Positions 1-8,285 of a stretch of 15,592 nucleotides of DNA are shown here, one piece after another. The translations under genes were made by a program, and so were the position numbers. Position 1 is the first letter of the stretch. Each line of letters opens with the position of its first letter. Source of the DNA: Bacillota bacterium (GTDB lineage Bacteria; Bacillota; Clostridia; Oscillospirales; Ruminococcaceae); the NCBI GenBank assembly GCA_023395695.1, contig JAEWYJ010000275.1, positions 1 to 15,592 of the forward strand. Reading direction: 5' to 3'. Below the pieces are notes generated by a model. That model searched no databases. It saw nothing but the letters and a program-made list of their open reading frames with translations, and had not been told where the DNA came from.

Positions 1-14
1 GGAAAGGACTATGC

Positions 15-1298
15 ATGGATACTGCCCGACAGGTTGCGGCCAAGGCACTGCTGCGCGTTGACCGCGGAGGCTATTCGCAGCTGACGCTTGACGCGGCGCT
101 GGGAAAAGCGCAGTTGTCCGCGCGGGATGCCGCCTTTGCCACGGCGTTGTTTTACGGTACGCTGGAACGCAGGCTGACGCTCGACCACTGTATTGCCAAA
201 TATGCGCGGCATCCGCTGACCGATACGGCGGCAGCCATTCTTCGGCTGGCGTTTTATCAGCTTATTTATATGGATTCGGTGCCAAATCACGCTGCTGTGG
301 ATGAGGCGGTTAATATGACCAAAACGATGGGACAGCGCGCCGCGTCCGGCATGGTCAACGGTATGCTGCGCAGCTTTTTGCGCGACGGCTGTGCGGTTCC
401 CCCCGTTCTGGGCGGGCTGCCGGTGCGGCTGGCGGTAGAGTATTCCTGTAATGAGGCGCTGACTGCGCTGTTTCTGGACTGGTATGGCGAAGAAAAGACG
501 CGCGCACTATTAGCGGCCTCAATGGGCCGCCCACCGGTTTATATTCGGGTTAACACACTGAAAACTGACGCGGATACGTTGCTGTCGCATCTTGCAAAGC
601 ACGACTGCAAGGCTGCTGCACGCCTGCTGGACGGCGGCTGCATTGAGATAGAGGGCGACGCGGTGCATACCGTGTCACATAAATTAGGCTTCTTCCACGT
701 GCAGGACGTTTGCTCTCAGCAGGCGGCGCTGACGCTGGGGGCCGCGCCCGGCGAGCGTATTCTGGATGTTTGCGCCGCACCCGGCTCCAAAAGCTTTGTG
801 CTGGCGCAGCAGATGCAAAACCGCGGCGAGGTTGTCGCCTGCGATATTGCCCCTGCCCGGCTGGAGCTGATTCGTCAGGGTGCCAAGCGGCTGGGCATCG
901 GCATTCTTACCATAAAAGCCAACGACGGGGCGGTGCATAACAGCGCTCTGGGCGAATTTGACCGCGTGCTTAGCGACGTGCCCTGCTCGGGGCTGGGGGT
1001 GCTGCGCCGCAAGCCCGAAATTAAATATCGCAGTGCCGAATCGCTTGAGGGACTGCCCGAGCTTCAGTATAAAATCCTAAAAACTTCCGCACACTATTTA
1101 AAAGCGGGCGGAATTTTGGTTTATTCTACCTGTACCATTAATCCTGCGGAAAACGAACGGGTGGTGGAAGCCTTTTTGCAGGCGCATCCTGCCTTTTCCC
1201 CCGCCCCGTTTGAAGGGCCCGACTGGCATAAAACCTTTTTGCCTCACCTGCAGGGCGGTGACGGATTCTTTATTTCACGCATCAGGAGAGACGGATGA
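15..1298 (+). CDS. rsmB: 16S rRNA (cytosine-C5) methyltransferase RsmB/Sun
   Basis: 427 aa, a normal full length. The enzyme transfers a methyl group from S-adenosylmethionine to C5 of a cytosine in 16S rRNA (C967 in E. coli numbering). Residues 1-140 form the NusB-like RNA-binding domain typical of the family. The Rossmann methyltransferase domain follows: an HVQDVCSQQAA segment (228-238), SAM motif I DVCAAPGSKS (251-260), the acidic CDIAP loop (276-280), motif IV DVPCSGLG with C324, and motif VI STCTINPAENE with the nucleophilic C373. The C-terminal GGDGFF block is also present. The ATG at 15 has a GGAAAGGA ribosome site at 1-8. The stop overlaps the rlmN start by 4 bp (ATGA), so the two genes are probably translationally coupled. 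The gene sits at the window edge, so its promoter is not visible. The family assignment is very secure; the exact target base is inferred from the family. Confidence 0.96.
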   Translation: MDTARQVAAKALLRVDRGGYSQLTLDAALGKAQLSARDAAFATALFYGTLERRLTLDHCIAKYARHPLTDTAAAILRLAFYQLIYMDSVPNHAAVDEAVNMTKTMGQRAASGMVNGMLRSFLRDGCAVPPVLGGLPVRLAVEYSCNEALTALFLDWYGEEKTRALLAASMGRPPVYIRVNTLKTDADTLLSHLAKHDCKAAARLLDGGCIEIEGDAVHTVSHKLGFFHVQDVCSQQAALTLGAAPGERILDVCAAPGSKSFVLAQQMQNRGEVVACDIAPARLELIRQGAKRLGIGILTIKANDGAVHNSALGEFDRVLSDVPCSGLGVLRRKPEIKYRSAESLEGLPELQYKILKTSAHYLKAGGILVYSTCTINPAENERVVEAFLQAHPAFSPAPFEGPDWHKTFLPHLQGGDGFFISRIRRDG

Positions 1299-2365
1299 AC
1301 ACGCAGCAAAAAGACACCGAAAAACTGGATATTGTCTCGCTGCTGCCCGCAGAGCTGAACGCGCTTGCACGTGAGATGGGGCAGCCCGCATTTCGGGGTA
1401 AGCAGCTCTTTAGCTGGCTGCACGGCAGAATGGCGGTCGGCTTTGATGAAATGACCAATCTGCCGGCTGCGTTTCGCGCAGCGCTTTTGTCGCGCTGCTA
1501 CATAACGCAGCTGGATGTTCGCCGATGTCAGAATGCGTCGGATGGCACAGCCAAATATTTGTTTGGGCTGCCCGACGGCAATACCATTGAATCGGTGCTT
1601 ATGCGGCACGATTACGGCAATTCGCTGTGCATCTCGTCACAGGTGGGCTGCCATATGGGCTGCCGGTTCTGTGCCTCTACCATCGGCGGCCGGGTGCGCA
1701 ACCTGGCGGCCTCTGAGATGCTCTCTCAGCTTTACACCGTCACCGGGCTTTCAAACGAGCGGGTTGACTCGGTTGTTATGATGGGCATTGGAGAGCCGCT
1801 TGATAATTTTGAGAATGTCGTTCGGTTTTTAGAGCTGGTACGCGATCCGAACGGCTTAAACCTCTCTCACCGACATATTTCTCTCTCAACCTGCGGATTA
1901 GTGGATAAAATTGACGATTTAGCTGCACTTTCTTATCAGCTGACACTTTCGGTTTCGCTGCATGCATGTGATAACGAGACGCGGGATAAAATTATGCCGG
2001 TCAATAAGCGCTATCCGATTGAGACGCTGCTGGCAGCCTGTCGCCGGTACTTTGCTAAAACCGGGCGGCGCATTTCATATGAATACGCTTTGATTGCAGG
2101 GGTTAACGACAGTCCGCAGCAGGCTAAAAAGCTGCTGGCGCTGCTTAAAGACCAGAGCTGCCACGTCAATCTGATTCCCGTCAATCCGGTGGCAGAAACA
2201 GGCTTTACACGCGGCAGCCGCAAGCAGGCCGAGGCGTTCAGGGACATATTGACAGCGGGCGGGCTTTCCGCCACTATAAGGCGGGAGCTGGGCGGCGAAA
2301 TAGACGCCGCCTGCGGACAGCTCAGGAGAAAAGACGCGAAAGGGGGCGATGCGCAATGTGGATAG
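1295..2365 (+). CDS. rlmN: Dual-specificity 23S rRNA/tRNA adenine-C2 methyltransferase RlmN
   Basis: 356 aa radical-SAM enzyme that makes 2-methyladenosine at A2503 of 23S rRNA and, in studied members, at A37 of some tRNAs. The CxxxCxxC cluster ligands are C119, C123 and C126 (CHMGCRFC). The SAM-contacting GIGEP motif is at 164-168. The two extra catalytic cysteines of the family are visible as C112 (LCISSQVGC) and C340 in GEIDAACGQL, matching E. coli C118 and C355. The N-terminal helical accessory domain (about 1-75) is present. The ATG at 1295 is preceded by AGGAGAG at 1284-1290. The gene overlaps rsmB by 4 bp and the next gene by 10 bp. Cfr is the related resistance paralogue, but the RNLAASEM context and the position in the rsmB-rlmN-phosphatase-kinase cluster point to housekeeping RlmN. 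Confidence 0.96.
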   Translation: MNTQQKDTEKLDIVSLLPAELNALAREMGQPAFRGKQLFSWLHGRMAVGFDEMTNLPAAFRAALLSRCYITQLDVRRCQNASDGTAKYLFGLPDGNTIESVLMRHDYGNSLCISSQVGCHMGCRFCASTIGGRVRNLAASEMLSQLYTVTGLSNERVDSVVMMGIGEPLDNFENVVRFLELVRDPNGLNLSHRHISLSTCGLVDKIDDLAALSYQLTLSVSLHACDNETRDKIMPVNKRYPIETLLAACRRYFAKTGRRISYEYALIAGVNDSPQQAKKLLALLKDQSCHVNLIPVNPVAETGFTRGSRKQAEAFRDILTAGGLSATIRRELGGEIDAACGQLRRKDAKGGDAQCG

Positions 2366-3105
2366 CAGGCGATACGCATGTGGGACAGAAACGTCATAAC
2401 AATCAGGATATATTCCTGACTGAGGCACTTGACGCCAAGCAGCTGCTGATGGTTTGCGACGGCATGGGCGGCGAGCAGGGTGGCGAGCAGGCCAGCGGTC
2501 TGGCACTGGAAGCAGCGGCGGCAATGCTGCGCCGGGACTTAAAGGGCGTCACCGATGAGAATGTGATACGCCGGGTATTGGAATGCGCAGGCGCTGCCGC
2601 CAACAGCGTGGTATTTGATGCGGCACAGGCCGACGGCGCTCTGGCCGGTATGGGCACGACGCTGGTAGGGGCGGTGGTGCTGCCCGGCAACGCACATTTT
2701 ATTCATGCGGGAGATTCAAGGGCTTATCTGCTGCGCAACGACGTGCTGACCCAGCTTACCGTCGACCATACGGTGGTGCAGGTGCTGATTGACCGGGGTG
2801 AGATCTCTCAGGACGACGCCAAAAATCACCCGCAGCGGCATTATATTACCCGTGCCGTGGGGGTTGCACCTCATATTAGCTATGATATTTTTTCTATAGA
2901 TCTGCTGCCCAACGACACGCTTTTGCTTTGCAGCGACGGCCTGTATAATTATATGAGCCACGAGGACATTTGTGCGCTGACTGCCATTGCCGTCCGGCGC
3001 AGGAGCGTCGCGCCGCTCATCGACCGTGCCAACGAGAATGGCGGCGGCGACAATATTACCGCGGTGGTTTGCTGCGTAGCCGAGGAGGTGGGCGCGCATG
3101 GATAA
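2356..3105 (+). CDS. prpC: PP2C-family Ser/Thr protein phosphatase (PrpC/Stp)
   Basis: 249 aa, the usual size for single-domain bacterial PP2C phosphatases. It should remove phosphate from Ser/Thr residues with two metal ions and oppose the kinase encoded next. Visible motifs in order: RHNNQD (13-18), the metal-binding CDGMGG (34-39, D35), GMGTTLVGAVV (98-108), HAGDSRAYLLR (117-127), ITRAVG (164-169), CSDGLYNYM (192-200, D194) and the last metal ligand in GGGDNITAVV (229-238, D232). There is no signal peptide or membrane segment, so it is cytosolic. The ATG at 2356 lies inside the rlmN coding region, with a GGGGGC ribosome site at about 2342-2347. Its stop overlaps the kinase start by 8 bp. 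In B. subtilis the equivalent pair is PrpC/PrkC. Confidence 0.95.
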   Translation: MWIAGDTHVGQKRHNNQDIFLTEALDAKQLLMVCDGMGGEQGGEQASGLALEAAAAMLRRDLKGVTDENVIRRVLECAGAAANSVVFDAAQADGALAGMGTTLVGAVVLPGNAHFIHAGDSRAYLLRNDVLTQLTVDHTVVQVLIDRGEISQDDAKNHPQRHYITRAVGVAPHISYDIFSIDLLPNDTLLLCSDGLYNYMSHEDICALTAIAVRRRSVAPLIDRANENGGGDNITAVVCCVAEEVGAHG

Positions 3106-5110
3106 TTTTATCGGCAAGAAGATTGAAGGGCGCTATCAGATCAGCGAGCTGATCGGTGTCGGTGGTATGGCCAACGTCTATAAGGCCACCGACCTGTCCG
3201 ACGGCAAGACGGTGGCGGTTAAGATACTGCGCGAGGAGTTCTATGAAAACGAAGAATTGCTGCGCCGGTTTAAAAATGAGAGCAAGGCCATCGCCATGCT
3301 GTCGCACCCCAACATTATCGAGGTTTATGACGTTTGCTTTTCGCATAACATGCGCTGCATTGTCATGGAATATATCGACGGCATCACGCTCAAGGAGTAT
3401 ATGGAGGAGCAGCGCCCGCTGGGCTGGAAAGAGACGGTGCACTTTATCCTCCAGATTCTTAAGGCGCTGTCCCATGCGCATTCCAAGGGTATCGTCCACC
3501 GAGACATCAAGCCCCAGAACGTGATGCTGCTCTCAGATGCTAAAATTAAAATTACCGATTTTGGCATTGCGCGGTTTGCCAGAAGCGAGTCGCATACGCT
3601 GACCGACCGCGCTATAGGCTCGGTGCACTACATCAGCCCCGAGCAGGCCCGGGGAGACCATACCGACCAGCGCGCCGACATCTATTCCATCGGCGTTATG
3701 CTCTATGAGATGCTTACCGGCCAGCTGCCGTTTGATGCCGACAGCCCCGTTTCAGTCGCATTAAAGCAGATTGAGCTCGAAGCGCCGTCTCCGCGCGGCA
3801 TCAATCCCGACATTCCCGAGGGGCTTGAGGAAATTACATTGCGCGCAATGGAAAAGGACCCGGACCGGCGTTACCAGTCGGCGGACGACATGCTCAAGGA
3901 TATCGAGGCATTTAAGCAAAACCCCTCGGTACATTTTGAATATCAATATTTAACCGATGCAAGGGCGCAGAGCGACCGTTTCAGCCGCAATATGAGCCAC
4001 GCAAAGCAATTGCGGGACGGCAAGGGAGAACGTATGGCACAACAAAGACCGAGAAAAGCAACAGAGAAGGAACAACCGGTTCCAAACCGCGGCAGCCGCC
4101 GGGACTATGAGGAAGAGGAGCCGCGCAAAAGCTCAATATTAATGGCGCTGGCAGGTATTACCGCGGCGTTTGTCGTCATTTCGGTGGCGTTTATCGGCGC
4201 AATGCTGTATCTGAACAACCCGCTTGAAAAGGTGCCGGATATTATGATGCCGGACCTGACCGGGCTAAAGTACGATGCCATTAAAAACGCACAGGAATAT
4301 GCCAAGTTTATTCTGGAGGTTGAGGATAACCAGTATAACGACCTTTACGAGCGCGGCGAGGTGGTCAGCCAAAAGCCCAAGGCCGGTACCAAGGTTAAGG
4401 AAAATTCGGTGGTGCGCCTTGTAATTTCAAACGGAACCAAGGTGGTGCTGATGCCCAACCTTATCGGCATGGAGGAGACCGAGGCTTATCAGGAGCTTGC
4501 AAACCTTGACCTTGCCTATCAGAAGGCCGAGGTGTTTTCTCAGCAGCCGTCCGGAACCGTTGTGGCGACCGACCCCGGCTTCGGCAGTGAAATTCCCGCC
4601 TCCACCGTTGTAAAGGTGCAAATTAGCATGGGCCCTGAGAATAAGGTGGTGGAGGTGCCCGACCTTACCGGTATGGATATTGACGCAGCCAGAGCGCTGC
4701 TGCAGCAGCTTGGGCTGGAGATTGGCGGCATCAGCTACGTCACCAGCGACAAGGCGCAGAATGTTGTTATCTCGCAGGACCCGGCGCCAACCTCTCAGAT
4801 TGCCACCGGGGCGTTTGTCAACCTGAACGTGTCGGGCGGGGAGAACCAGAAAAATCAGATTACGCTGCATATTTCGCTGCCAGGCGATGTGACCGATATT
4901 GTTAAGATGCAAGCCATGTTCGACGGGCGCATTCTGCGGGAGGAGCGGCTGCAGCCCTCTACGGCGCTGTATTGGAAGCCGATGTTCGAGGGCTCAGGCG
5001 TAGCAAAGATTTTTATTCTGTACAACGATTTCCTCTATCAGACCTATGAGGTGAACTTTAACACCGGAGGCTATACACTGACAGAAGATAATTCCGACAT
5101 GCATGGTTAA
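3098..5110 (+). CDS. prkC: Membrane Ser/Thr protein kinase with PASTA repeats (PrkC/StkP type)
   Basis: 670 aa. The cytoplasmic kinase domain (about 12-272) shows the glycine loop GVGGMANVYKA (20-30), ATP-binding K42, catalytic HRDIKPQN (134-141, D136), DFG (154-156), an activation loop with T167 and T169, and SPEQ (180-183). A basic, acidic-patched linker (about 295-345) leads to one transmembrane helix (about 346-371). Outside follow three PASTA repeats (about 377-444, 447-511 and 516-579), which in studied relatives bind muropeptides and lipid II. A further domain of about 85 residues (585-667) is not PASTA-like; B. subtilis PrkC ends in a comparable Ig-like module. The ATG at 3098 has GAGGAGGTG at 3082-3090 and overlaps the phosphatase gene, as expected for a balanced kinase/phosphatase pair. 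Likely roles, from the family, are control of cell-wall synthesis, dormancy exit and translation factors. Confidence 0.96.
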   Translation: MDNFIGKKIEGRYQISELIGVGGMANVYKATDLSDGKTVAVKILREEFYENEELLRRFKNESKAIAMLSHPNIIEVYDVCFSHNMRCIVMEYIDGITLKEYMEEQRPLGWKETVHFILQILKALSHAHSKGIVHRDIKPQNVMLLSDAKIKITDFGIARFARSESHTLTDRAIGSVHYISPEQARGDHTDQRADIYSIGVMLYEMLTGQLPFDADSPVSVALKQIELEAPSPRGINPDIPEGLEEITLRAMEKDPDRRYQSADDMLKDIEAFKQNPSVHFEYQYLTDARAQSDRFSRNMSHAKQLRDGKGERMAQQRPRKATEKEQPVPNRGSRRDYEEEEPRKSSILMALAGITAAFVVISVAFIGAMLYLNNPLEKVPDIMMPDLTGLKYDAIKNAQEYAKFILEVEDNQYNDLYERGEVVSQKPKAGTKVKENSVVRLVISNGTKVVLMPNLIGMEETEAYQELANLDLAYQKAEVFSQQPSGTVVATDPGFGSEIPASTVVKVQISMGPENKVVEVPDLTGMDIDAARALLQQLGLEIGGISYVTSDKAQNVVISQDPAPTSQIATGAFVNLNVSGGENQKNQITLHISLPGDVTDIVKMQAMFDGRILREERLQPSTALYWKPMFEGSGVAKIFILYNDFLYQTYEVNFNTGGYTLTEDNSDMHG

Positions 5111-5117
5111 AGAGGAG
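5111..5117 (+). promoter_or_regulatory. Ribosome binding site deciding the rsgA start
   Basis: AGAGGAG starts one base after the kinase stop and lies 6 bases before the ATG at 5124. An earlier in-frame ATG at 5103 overlaps the end of the kinase gene but would place this site inside the coding region, so 5124 is the better start. Confidence 0.8.
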
Positions 5118-5123
5118 ATTTTC

Positions 5124-5996
5124 ATGCCACAGGGACGCATTATTCGGCAGACAGGCGGGTTTTATTATGTTGACACCGGTGACGCGCTTATAGAATGCCG
5201 CGCGCGCGGGCTGTTCCGTAAGCAGGGCGTTACTCCCCTTGTGGGGGATATGGCCGAGGTGGCGCTTACCAGCGACGGAAAGGGCTTCGTCGTCGATTTA
5301 CAGCCGCGCAAAAACAGTCTTGTTCGCCCGCCGGTGGCCAACATTGACCGCCTGCTGCTGATTCTCTCCATCACCGACCCGGCGCCGAATCTCCTTGTGG
5401 TGGACAAAATGCTGGCCATCGCCGAATATAAGGGCATAGACGCGGCCATTGTGGTGACCAAGGCCGACCTGGCGGACACCGGTGCGCTGTGTGACCGCTA
5501 CCGCTCGGTTGGCTATGTGGTTACACGTCTCAATAGTCTGGCCGATTCGCCGCAGGCGGTTGCCTCGCTGCTTAAGGGACGGCTTTGTGTACTGGCCGGG
5601 AATACCGGCGTGGGTAAATCCACGCTTTTGAACGCGATTGACCCCGCGCTGGCGCTTAAAACGGGAGAAACCAGCCAGAAGCTGGGACGCGGGCGGCATA
5701 CAACCCGCGTCACCGAGCTGTTTGCGCTTTGCGGCGGTCTTATTGCCGACACGCCGGGCTTTTCTTCACTTGAGACGGCGCAGCTTGAGCTAATCAAAAA
5801 GGATGCGCTGGAGTTGTGCTTTCGCGAATTTGCCCCGTACTTAGGCCGGTGCCGCTTCACCGGCTGCTCGCATACCAAGGAAAAGGGCTGTGCGGTGCTT
5901 GCGGCGGTGCAGTCGGGCGAGATTGCTTCGTCCCGGCACGCGAGCTATCTCGAAATGTATGAAGAAGCCAGAAAGATCAAGGACTGGGAGGTGTGA
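5124..5996 (+). CDS. rsgA: Small-ribosomal-subunit biogenesis GTPase RsgA (CpgA)
   Basis: 290 aa from the ATG at 5124. It is a circularly permuted GTPase that acts late in 30S maturation, next to the decoding centre. An N-terminal OB-fold (about 1-70) precedes the G domain, whose motifs come in permuted order: G4 TKAD (112-115), G1 GNTGVGKS (159-166), switch region GRHTTR (190-195) and G3 DTPGFS (209-214). The C-terminal zinc knuckle is visible as C243, C248, H250 and C256. All catalytic elements are intact. The gene begins 14 bp after the kinase stop and ends 2 bp before the thiN ATG. In B. subtilis the homologue CpgA is a substrate of PrkC, so the neighbourhood fits a kinase-target relationship; whether this protein is phosphorylated is inference. 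Confidence 0.96.
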   Translation: MPQGRIIRQTGGFYYVDTGDALIECRARGLFRKQGVTPLVGDMAEVALTSDGKGFVVDLQPRKNSLVRPPVANIDRLLLILSITDPAPNLLVVDKMLAIAEYKGIDAAIVVTKADLADTGALCDRYRSVGYVVTRLNSLADSPQAVASLLKGRLCVLAGNTGVGKSTLLNAIDPALALKTGETSQKLGRGRHTTRVTELFALCGGLIADTPGFSSLETAQLELIKKDALELCFREFAPYLGRCRFTGCSHTKEKGCAVLAAVQSGEIASSRHASYLEMYEEARKIKDWEV

Positions 5997-5998
5997 GC

Positions 5999-6622
5999 AT
6001 GGAGCGCAGATGTGTGATTTTTTGCGCGGGTGAAGAGGGCGATATCGACTTTACAGTCAGCCCGGAGGATTTCGTCATCTGTTGTGATGCGGGCTTTATG
6101 GCTGCAAAACGGCGCGGCATCACCCCCGATCTTTTGATCGGGGATTTTGATTCCTACCGGGAGCCGCTGCCTGACTCGGTTGAAACACTGCGCTTTCCTG
6201 TAGAAAAGGATGATACCGACAGCATGCTGGCGCTGCGCGAGGGGCTGCGCCGCGGCTACAGGCGGTTTGTGCTGTTATTTGCGCTGGGTGGCAGGCTGGA
6301 CCATACACTTGCCAATTTACAGGCACTGGCCTTTTTGGAGGATCTGGGCGCCAGCGGCATGCTGATTGGCCCGCAGGACAGGGTGCAGCTTTTAAAAAAC
6401 GGCACACTTGACATTCCAAGGGACAGCGCGTATACTTTTTCAATATTTGCATATGCCGGTAAAGCGATTGGGGTTACGTTAAAGGGCATGCAGTACCCGC
6501 TTAACGATGCGGTAGTTACCGAGACGTTCCCAATCGGGCTTGGCAACCATATTATAGAGCCGACGGGCAGGGTCAGCGTTTTAGACGGCACGTTGCTGGT
6601 GGTGGAATCTAAAATAAACTAG
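5999..6622 (+). CDS. thiN: Thiamine pyrophosphokinase
   Basis: 207 aa from the ATG at 5999. It transfers pyrophosphate from ATP to thiamine to make the cofactor thiamine pyrophosphate. Family signatures: CCDAG (28-32), PDLLIGDFDS (43-52), EKDDTDS (69-75) and GGRLDHTLAN (97-106). These acidic and aspartate-rich blocks bind metal and nucleotide. A beta-rich C-terminal half (about 130-207) forms the thiamine site; the usual serine-asparagine near LGNHIIEP appears as G182-N183. A GTG at 5993 is in frame, but GGGAGGTG (5986-5993) is spaced correctly only for the ATG at 5999. The order rsgA-thiN with only a 2-bp gap matches the Bacillus cluster, except that ribulose-phosphate epimerase (rpe), normally between them, is missing. 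Confidence 0.93.
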   Translation: MERRCVIFCAGEEGDIDFTVSPEDFVICCDAGFMAAKRRGITPDLLIGDFDSYREPLPDSVETLRFPVEKDDTDSMLALREGLRRGYRRFVLLFALGGRLDHTLANLQALAFLEDLGASGMLIGPQDRVQLLKNGTLDIPRDSAYTFSIFAYAGKAIGVTLKGMQYPLNDAVVTETFPIGLGNHIIEPTGRVSVLDGTLLVVESKIN

Positions 6623-6662
6623 GCGCGCCGCCGCGCCGGAACCGACAGAGGAGATTTGCAGG

Positions 6663-7988
6663 GTGTTTTCCAACAAAGATATTACGCGCCTGATGATACC
6701 GCTTATTGTGGAGCAGGCACTGGCTGTTACCATCGGCCTGGCCGATACGGTTATGGTGGCCTATGTCGGCGAGACGGTGGTCTCCGGCGTGTCGATTGTC
6801 GACGCCATTAATATGCTGCTGGTACAGGTTTTTGCCGCGCTTGCAACCGGCGGCGCCATTGTGGTGGCGCAATACCTTGGGCGGCAGGATAAGTCCGCCG
6901 CCTGCGAAGCGGCCAAGCAGCTGTTTTTGGTGATGGGCGCCATCGGTGTGGCGGTCGCCGCTATTTGTGTCACCTGGCGGTTGGGTATTTTGCGGCTCGT
7001 CTATCACACCGTGGAGCCTGCTGTCATGGAGTCGGCGCAGGAATATTTTTATTTGACCGGGCTTTCCTTTCCGTTTTTTGCGATATATAACGCCGGCGCA
7101 GCGCTTTTTCGCTCGCAGGGCAACTCGCGCATATCCATGCTGACCGCCCTTATGATGAATATACTGAACATAGGCGGTAACGCTATTTTTCTTTTCGGCT
7201 ATAACATGGGTGCGCGCGCTGTCGGGCTTGGTACGCTGATTGCACGTGTTGTGGGGGCGGCTGTGATGCTGTACCTGATACGGGACAGCCGCAACCGTGT
7301 CTATGTCGACCGGATATTACCGCTGCATTTCAGGCCTAAAATGGTGGGGACGATTCTGCGCATCGGCGTGCCGACCGGCCTTGAAAACGGCATGTTCCAT
7401 TTTGGCAAGCTGATGGTGTCGGGGTTGGTCGCGTCGTTTGGCACCGTTGCCATTACGGCCAACGCCGTTGGCAACAGCATTGCTTCAACCGCCTGCATTC
7501 CCGGTTCGGCGGTGGGCCTTGGGATGATAACGATTGTAGGCCAGTGCATCGGTGCTGGGGAGTACGATCAGGCGCGCCGCTACATAAAAAAGCTGATGAA
7601 GCTGGCCTATATTGTTGGCGGCGCAACCAATATTCTGGCCGTCCTGTTTATGAAGCAGCTTGTGGGCTTTTTTTCGCTTTCCCCGCAAACGGCGCATCTT
7701 GCCATTGTTATCAGCAGCATGCACGCGGGCTTTTGGGTGTTGTTTTGGCCAGCTGCCTTTACGCTGCCCAACGGGCTGCGCGCTGCGGGCGATGTAAAAT
7801 TTACCATGGTGGTCTCGGTCGCGGTCATGTGGGTCTGCCGTATTGGCTTAAGCTATGTGCTTGCCCTTTACTTTAATCTGGGCCTTGTGGGCGTGTGGCT
7901 GGCTATGATATTTGACTGGGTTGTGCGCGCGGCTTTTTATATTGTGCGGTTTATGGGCAGCAAGTGGCACAGCCACACCGTGATCTGA
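6663..7988 (+). CDS. MATE-family multidrug/metabolite efflux transporter
   Basis: 441 aa integral membrane protein with about 12 predicted helices in two similar halves. The halves are marked by the matching segments VVAQYLGRQDKSAA (67-80) and IVGQCIGAGEYDQA (291-304), the family's characteristic loop after the third helix of each half. MATE proteins export cationic compounds in exchange for Na+ or H+; the substrate cannot be told from sequence. The start is a GTG at 6663, chosen because AGAGGAGA (6647-6654) lies 8 bases upstream and the first residues (SNKDITRLMIPLIVEQ) align with typical MATE N-termini. It follows thiN by 40 bp and is probably the last coding gene of the operon. The next clear terminator on this strand is at 8286-8314. 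MATE genes are not a standard part of this cluster. Confidence 0.9.
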   Translation: MFSNKDITRLMIPLIVEQALAVTIGLADTVMVAYVGETVVSGVSIVDAINMLLVQVFAALATGGAIVVAQYLGRQDKSAACEAAKQLFLVMGAIGVAVAAICVTWRLGILRLVYHTVEPAVMESAQEYFYLTGLSFPFFAIYNAGAALFRSQGNSRISMLTALMMNILNIGGNAIFLFGYNMGARAVGLGTLIARVVGAAVMLYLIRDSRNRVYVDRILPLHFRPKMVGTILRIGVPTGLENGMFHFGKLMVSGLVASFGTVAITANAVGNSIASTACIPGSAVGLGMITIVGQCIGAGEYDQARRYIKKLMKLAYIVGGATNILAVLFMKQLVGFFSLSPQTAHLAIVISSMHAGFWVLFWPAAFTLPNGLRAAGDVKFTMVVSVAVMWVCRIGLSYVLALYFNLGLVGVWLAMIFDWVVRAAFYIVRFMGSKWHSHTVI

Positions 7989-8024
7989 TGCTTTATAGCA
8001 TGACTACGGCGTCTGGCCGCGCCC

Positions 8025-8033
8025 TGATATAAC
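8025..8033 (+). promoter_or_regulatory. Possible extended -10 promoter element
   Basis: TGATATAAC matches an extended -10 (TGn followed by TATAAC, one mismatch to TATAAT). No good -35 hexamer lies 17 bp upstream. Transcription would start near 8040, just before the structured segment at 8047-8162. Weak on its own; listed for its position. Confidence 0.3.
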
Positions 8034-8046
8034 GGCTTGAAAAGGC

Positions 8047-8162
8047 GATGCTGAATGGCTTAGACAGGCTGTTTTGCGCCGCAAAGCACCGGGTGCGAGC
8101 GATTGTTGCCCGGTCAGGAGACTAACGCAGCGGTGCGGAAAATACGTCCCTAATTCAGCATC
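8047..8162. repeat. Perfect 10-bp inverted repeat enclosing 96 bp
   Basis: GATGCTGAAT at 8047-8056 is the exact reverse complement of ATTCAGCATC at 8153-8162. The enclosed 96 bp contain the hairpin ACCGGG/CCCGGT and a short TTTGC-GCC-GCAAA hairpin near 8073-8085. The arms could be the closing stem of an RNA or the ends of a tiny non-autonomous element. No flanking target-site duplication is obvious. Confidence 0.6.
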
Positions 8163-8285
8163 ATTTTAAGTTTAGTACAGCAATACATGGGTGTGTGCGG
8201 TTTGCGGCGTCTTGTCAACTTTAATGCATCGGCAGCGGTGCTTTGAACGTATATCCAGAAGAATATTCTAAGTTTTAATGGTCAG

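Noticed and set aside
6622..6637. GGCGCG/CGCGCC hairpin between thiN and the MATE gene
   Set aside because: No T run follows, and the MATE ribosome site is 10 bp further on. It is not a standard terminator, so read-through is likely.
7964..7976. GTGGC/GCCAC hairpin at the end of the MATE gene
   Set aside because: Lies inside the coding region and lacks a T run; not a terminator.
8048..8125. 25-codon + strand frame starting at 8048
   Set aside because: Only a poorly spaced AAAGG (about 2 bases from the ATG), no resemblance to known small proteins, and it coincides with the arm of the 10-bp inverted repeat.
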